Made by a program: the position numbers and the translations under genes. From Algirhabdus cladophorae (GTDB lineage: Bacteria; Pseudomonadota; Alphaproteobacteria; Rhodobacterales; Rhodobacteraceae), in assembly GCF_044772865.1 (NCBI RefSeq), contig NZ_CP173029.1, positions 930,001 through 994,000 on the forward strand: 64,000 nucleotides of DNA, written 5' to 3'. Every line of letters starts with the position of its first letter. Position 1 is the first letter of the stretch. The notes beneath the pieces were generated by a model, which saw only the letters and a list, made by a program, of their open reading frames with translations, was not told the origin of the DNA and ran no database searches. This document shows, piece after piece, positions 60,242 through 64,000 of this stretch.

Positions 60242-61648
60242 ATGATCCCGGTTCAGGGATATGCAGGGGCCACAGTTGCGGTCTTGGGCCTTGGCAGATC
60301 GGGCCTGTCTGCTGCCCGCGCGCTGCGCGAAGGGGGGGCCAATGTTTTGTGCTGGGACGATTTCGATCCGGCCCGAGCCAAGGCCGAGGCCGAAGGTTTC
60401 GCGCTGCGCGATCTGAACAAAAATGGCGCGTTTGACGACGTCATGACCCTGATTACATCCCCCGGGATCCCGCATCTTTATCCCACGCCAAATCCTGTGA
60501 TTGCCAAGGCGCTAGCTGCGGGCGTTATCATCGACAATGACATTGGCCTCTTTTTCCAGAGCTTTGCCACACCGGATTGGACGGGCTTTGATACCGCCCC
60601 AAAAATTATTGCGGTCACAGGCTCCAACGGGAAATCGACGACTTCGGCGCTGATCCATCACGTGCTGGAACACGCTAATCGCCCTAGTCAGTTGGCAGGA
60701 AACATTGGGCGCGGTGTGTTGGATATTGATCCGGCTGTGGATGGCGAAGTCGTCGTGCTTGAGCTGAGCAGTTACCAAACGGAACTGGCCCGGGCATTGA
60801 CCCCTGATGTGGCGGTGTTCACCAATCTCAGCCCTGATCATCTAGACCGCCATCACGGGATGGGCGGCTATTTTGCCGCCAAACGTCGGCTGTTTTCCGA
60901 GGGTGGACCAGACCGTGCCGTGATCGGTGTGGACGAGGTCGAAGGCCAGTATCTGGCGGTGCAAATGGCCCAAGGACCAGCGGATGATCGGGTGATCCGC
61001 GTGTCTGTGGATCGCAAACTGTCCGGTGTCGGCTGGAACGTGTTTGCGCGCAAAGGCTTTCTGGCAGAATGGCGCAAAGGGCGCCAAGTTGGCAGCATTG
61101 ATCTGCGCGCAATCAAAGGCCTGCCGGGATCGCATAACCATCAAAACGCCTGTGCCGCCTACGCGGCCTGTCGGACCTTGGGCCTTGCACCCAAGGTGAT
61201 TGAGGCAGGGTTTGCCAGCTTTGCAGGTTTGCCCCATCGCAGTCAATTGATCGCAGAGACCTGTGGCGTCAGCTACGTCAACGACAGCAAAGCCACAAAT
61301 GTGGAAAGTGCCGCCAAAGCGTTGCAGGCCTTCAAGAATATTCGCTGGATTTGTGGTGGCCTGGAAAAAGAGGGTGGTTTGGACGGGCTTCTGGCGCATC
61401 TGGACGCCGTCAAAAAGGCCTATGTGATCGGTCGCGAGGCGGCAGGATTTGCCATGCAGCTTAAAGGGATCGAGGTTGAAGTCGCCACCACGATGCAAGC
61501 CGCCGTGCAATCAGCCATTGCCGATGCCCAGACGGGCGACACGGTCTTGCTGGCACCTGCTGCAGCCAGTTTCGATCAATACGACAGTTTTGAAAAACGC
61601 GGTGAGGATTTTGCAGCCTGTGTCCAACAGGCCTTGGCCCACGTGTAA
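60242..61648 (+). CDS. murD: UDP-MurNAc-L-alanine:D-glutamate ligase MurD
   Basis: A 468-residue ligase for the second stem residue. N-terminal Rossmann part (VAVLGLGRSGLSAARAL), ITSPGIPHLYP, P-loop VTGSNGKSTTSALIHH (about 125), ELSSYQTELA, FTNLSPDHLDRH, YVNDSKATNVESAAKAL and GGLEKEGGLDGL are typical. It starts at the base after mraY. Its TAA overlaps the ATG of the following TPR gene by one base. Confidence 0.97.
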   Translation: MIPVQGYAGATVAVLGLGRSGLSAARALREGGANVLCWDDFDPARAKAEAEGFALRDLNKNGAFDDVMTLITSPGIPHLYPTPNPVIAKALAAGVIIDNDIGLFFQSFATPDWTGFDTAPKIIAVTGSNGKSTTSALIHHVLEHANRPSQLAGNIGRGVLDIDPAVDGEVVVLELSSYQTELARALTPDVAVFTNLSPDHLDRHHGMGGYFAAKRRLFSEGGPDRAVIGVDEVEGQYLAVQMAQGPADDRVIRVSVDRKLSGVGWNVFARKGFLAEWRKGRQVGSIDLRAIKGLPGSHNHQNACAAYAACRTLGLAPKVIEAGFASFAGLPHRSQLIAETCGVSYVNDSKATNVESAAKALQAFKNIRWICGGLEKEGGLDGLLAHLDAVKKAYVIGREAAGFAMQLKGIEVEVATTMQAAVQSAIADAQTGDTVLLAPAAASFDQYDSFEKRGEDFAACVQQALAHV

Positions 61649-62829
61649 TGGCGGGCCGCAAGACAGTTTTGCCAAATGTTTTGCAAACCCGATTGGTCGG
61701 GTCCGATGCGGATATCGCCTATTTGCTGAGCCAAATAAAGGTGACCTCTGATCCTGCCAAACGGGGCGCTCTGCATTTGCGTATGGGCAAAAGCCTGATC
61801 AAAAACGGGGCCTTTCAACGCGGGCGGACGCATCTGGAAGAGGCCCGTGAACTGACCCCCGATACACCTGAATTGCTGCGCAGTCTTGGGCTTGCTTTGT
61901 TTCGCGATGGCCAGATTTCTGAGGGTTTGCGCCTTTATGACAAAGGGCGTTGGCAATTGCCGCGCTTTGACAAGTTTCGCCGCGATTACACGTTTCCCCT
62001 TTGGCGTGGCCAGCCCGTGCGCGGCCGTCGCTTGTTGGTCTGGGCCGAGCAGGGCATCGGCGATCAGATCATGCAGGCCCGTGTGTTGCAAAAACTTGTG
62101 CGCGCAGGGGCCGAGGTCACTGTCGAATGTGATCCGCGATTGATCCCATTGTTTCAGCGCGCCACACCCAAGGTGACCTGCGTAAGCCAGACCGTGCCGT
62201 TGGTGCCTGCGCTGCAGATGGGGAATTTCGATTTCCAGACATCCATGCTGTCTGCATGGCGCTGGATTGATGCGCCTGTGACGGGACCTGCCAGTATCAA
62301 GGCTGATCCGGTTCTGGTGAAAAAGTACCGCGCAGCTTGGGCTAAACTTGATCCGCTGCGCCCAGATTTGCGCAATATCGGGATCAGCTGGCACTCCAAT
62401 GCCAAAGCAACAGGTGCCGCCCGGTCTATCCCCCTAAGCGACCTGATCCCCTTGGCCAAAACCGCAGGGGCCAAGGCGCGGTTCCACAATTTGCAATACG
62501 GTGAGACGGATCCGCAAGCAATTTCCAAGGCCTTTGGTGCGGCCCTGATGACCGATACAGGCACCGATCCCTTGGTCGATCTCAATCGTGCCGCGGCCCA
62601 GATCAAGGCCCTTGATCTGGTGATCACCATTGACAATGCGACTGCGCATCTGGCCGGGGCGCTGGGGGTGCAAACCTGGGTTTTTCTGCCGAAGGCCAGC
62701 GAATATCGCTGGGGGCGCGATCCGGACGTCACGGCACTTTATCCGTCGGTGCGGCTGTTTAGAGCTGATGACCTGACCCGGTGGAGCGGGGCCATTCTGG
62801 ATCTGGTAGACGCGCTGGAAGCTTGGTGA
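61648..62829 (+). CDS. TPR protein with glycosyltransferase-like C-terminal domain
   Basis: A 393-residue protein. Residues about 30-105 contain tetratricopeptide-like helices (GALHLRMGKSLIKNGAFQRG, PELLRSLGLALFRDGQISEGLRLYDKG). The C-terminal part has FPLWRGQPVRGRRLLVWAEQGIGDQIMQARVL-type sequence (LVWAEQGIGDQIMQARVLQ), IGISWHSNA and VITIDNATAHLAGALGVQTWVFLP, as in TPR/heptosyltransferase-like proteins (GT9/GT41-related). Donor and acceptor are unknown. It overlaps murD by one base and sits where ftsW is often found in this cluster, so it appears cotranscribed with the cell wall genes. Confidence 0.82.
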   Translation: MAGRKTVLPNVLQTRLVGSDADIAYLLSQIKVTSDPAKRGALHLRMGKSLIKNGAFQRGRTHLEEARELTPDTPELLRSLGLALFRDGQISEGLRLYDKGRWQLPRFDKFRRDYTFPLWRGQPVRGRRLLVWAEQGIGDQIMQARVLQKLVRAGAEVTVECDPRLIPLFQRATPKVTCVSQTVPLVPALQMGNFDFQTSMLSAWRWIDAPVTGPASIKADPVLVKKYRAAWAKLDPLRPDLRNIGISWHSNAKATGAARSIPLSDLIPLAKTAGAKARFHNLQYGETDPQAISKAFGAALMTDTGTDPLVDLNRAAAQIKALDLVITIDNATAHLAGALGVQTWVFLPKASEYRWGRDPDVTALYPSVRLFRADDLTRWSGAILDLVDALEAW

Positions 62830-62830
62830 T

Positions 62831-63517
62831 TTAGCTGGGTTTTTGGCGCAGGGCAGGGTAGCGCCCCGAGGCCACAAAATCCGCGTGCACCACGCCCACT
62901 TGGACAGGCATGGCAGGTAGTTTTGCCAAACGCGCTATGGCAAACCGGTGCATGCCACCGCCGTAACGCAGGGCATTTCCGTGTCGATCAAGATGCACAA
63001 AAACCCCGCCATGTTCGCGCCTGTATTGGTCTGGCAGCTGGGCCTTTGGTTTGAGCTCTTGCGTGCGTAAGACCAAGGCCCAAAGAGCATCCAGCCGCTT
63101 ATACCGTTGTCGCAAATCCTCAATAGTGTAGCAATCATCCGGACTGCCGCCGGCGGCAATTTCCGCACTGAGTTTGTGGAAAATGGGTGTATCTTCCCAG
63201 TTCGCGTGATCAATGAACCGCGCTTTGCACGACATATATTTGATGTCGTCCACCATCGGTTGCGCCTGTTGATCCCAATCGCCGTCCCTGACCTGACCGC
63301 TGTTTTTGCGGCGAAAATCTGAGGTTTTATAGGGCGGTTTTGCGACAAAACGCAGGTTAATCTGGCCGGGATCGAGGTACAAACACTCGTCGCTTTGCGG
63401 GGCCTCCGCGCCATATTTCAAACGGTTCGCCACATCGCGCAGGATTTTGCGAGGCACTTGATTGGCCACCCATCGGCTGCGCCGTCTCTTTGGCTTATGT
63501 GTTGGCGTCGATTGCAT
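62831..63517 (-). CDS. Hypothetical protein with ParB/sulfiredoxin-like motif
   Basis: A 228-residue basic-N-terminal protein. The C-terminal segment VFVHLDRHGNALRYGGGMHRFAIARLAKLPAMPVQVGVVH resembles the ParB/Srx fold pattern (strand, xGxHRxxxA helix, ipv strand), spanning about residues 180-218. No DNA-binding helix-turn-helix is evident. It is convergent with the TPR/glycosyltransferase gene, 1 base apart. Similar proteins occur near surface polysaccharide genes in related organisms; the function here is not known. Confidence 0.7.
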   Translation of the reverse strand: MQSTPTHKPKRRRSRWVANQVPRKILRDVANRLKYGAEAPQSDECLYLDPGQINLRFVAKPPYKTSDFRRKNSGQVRDGDWDQQAQPMVDDIKYMSCKARFIDHANWEDTPIFHKLSAEIAAGGSPDDCYTIEDLRQRYKRLDALWALVLRTQELKPKAQLPDQYRREHGGVFVHLDRHGNALRYGGGMHRFAIARLAKLPAMPVQVGVVHADFVASGRYPALRQKPS

Positions 63518-63577
63518 TTGATCCTGCTACACCTTGGCGGTTGGGCCTTCAACCGCTTGGGCTAGGAGCGTGGCTTT

Positions 63578-64000
63578 CTAACGTGATTGTGTCTTAATCG
63601 CGCGGCCTGCCGCCACAGCCGAGGACCACGCCCACTGAAAATTAAAGCCCCCCAACCAGCCCGTCACATCCACCACTTCACCGATGAAATATAGGCCGTT
63701 CACGTCTTTGGCCTGCATGGTTTGTGAGTTCAGATCAGCAGTGCTTACCCCGCCCAAAGTCACCTCGGCTGTGCGGTAACCTTCTGTGCCTGATGGGGTC
63801 AGCATCCATTTGCGATAACAGTCTTCCAATCGGGCCAAATGGCTGTCGGATTGATCTGCCAGATTGCCTGCGAGACCTGCTTTATCCACCATCATCTGGG
63901 CCAGCTTGGTGGGAAGGTGATCGGCCAAAACGTTATGGACTGCGCGCTTTCCTGTTTTTTGACGGGTTTCGCGCAGGGCGGGCAGGATGTAGCCCTTTGG
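63578..64000 (-). CDS. BaiN/HI0933-type NAD(P)/FAD-dependent oxidoreductase (C-terminal part)
   Basis: The frame is open to the window edge (it reads PKGYILPALRETRQKTGKRA from base 64000), so only the last 140 residues are present. RAVHNVLADHLPTKLAQMMV, EVTLGGVSTADLNSQTMQAK and GLYFIGEVVDVTGWLGGFNFQWAWSSAVAAGRAI are the C-terminal signatures of the HI0933/BaiN aminoacetone oxidase-like flavoproteins, with the FAD-binding loop at the end. Typical members have about 390 residues. The role of most members is unproven. Confidence 0.9.
   Translation of the reverse strand, partial: PKGYILPALRETRQKTGKRAVHNVLADHLPTKLAQMMVDKAGLAGNLADQSDSHLARLEDCYRKWMLTPSGTEGYRTAEVTLGGVSTADLNSQTMQAKDVNGLYFIGEVVDVTGWLGGFNFQWAWSSAVAAGRAIKTQSR

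Overview
The window is chromosomal DNA of an alphaproteobacterium, most likely a marine Rhodobacteraceae (Roseobacter group). Evidence: a complete PhyR-NepR-EcfG general stress response switch, a PutA/Lrp-type proline locus, Hint-domain and RTX giant proteins, a DUF1127 gene followed by CCUCCUCCC-loop ('cuckoo'/CcsR-type) small RNAs, and an mraZ-led division/cell wall cluster preceded by an UpsM-like terminated leader. No phage, CRISPR array or intact insertion sequence was seen. LAYOUT. 0-3.1 kb: a Hint-fold protein, lipB, a membrane LytTR regulator, a DUF2306 membrane protein and tRNA-Leu(GAG). 3.1-22.7 kb: two giant RTX exoprotein genes flank the proline pair putA/putR. The first (2837 aa) follows a HlyC-type acyltransferase gene by 5 bases, begins with an orphan C-terminal half of a Hint domain and carries 14 tandem modules of about 105 aa. 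The second (about 2076 aa) has a helical N-terminus, RTX repeats, two laminin-B-like modules and a third inserted module. Neither has a type I secretion operon nearby. 22.7-23.2 kb: a decayed stretch with a GGDEF remnant. 23.2-40.2 kb: a general stress response island. It holds phyR, nepR, ecfG, a HisKA_2 kinase, a phospholipase-D-like protein, Dps, CsbD, PMP3, DUF883/DUF3618/holin-like membrane proteins, DUF1328, DUF2254, a formate/nitrite-type channel, DUF2945 and topoisomerase IB. I read 13 candidate EcfG promoters (GGAAC, 16-17 bases, then NGTT) placed in front of these genes, several as divergent pairs. 40.2-50.2 kb: mscS, tRNA-Gly(GCC), a small exported protein, MAPEG, a phosphoesterase, pyruvate carboxylase, an L-lactate dehydrogenase-like flavoenzyme and a UvrD helicase. 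50.2-50.8 kb: a DUF1127 gene on the minus strand followed by five CUCCUCCC-loop hairpins, the last being a terminator, with an RpoH-like promoter upstream. 50.9-62.8 kb: mrp, then an AT-rich control region, an UpsM-like terminated leader and mraZ-rsmH-ftsL-ftsI-murE-murF-mraY-murD, with a TPR/glycosyltransferase-like gene fused to the end of the operon. 62.8-64 kb: a hypothetical minus-strand gene and the C-terminal part of a BaiN/HI0933-type flavoprotein that runs off the window. HOW IT WORKS TOGETHER. Under stress the kinase/PhyR/NepR partner switch would free EcfG, which would fire the many GGAAC promoters around its own locus, including both sides of the phyR-nepR intergenic region (feedback). 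The RTX genes share an upstream GGTTAAC-type element pair that suggests common control. The DUF1127/sRNA locus and the UpsM-like leader suggest additional stress-linked RNA control, the latter directly at the cell division operon.
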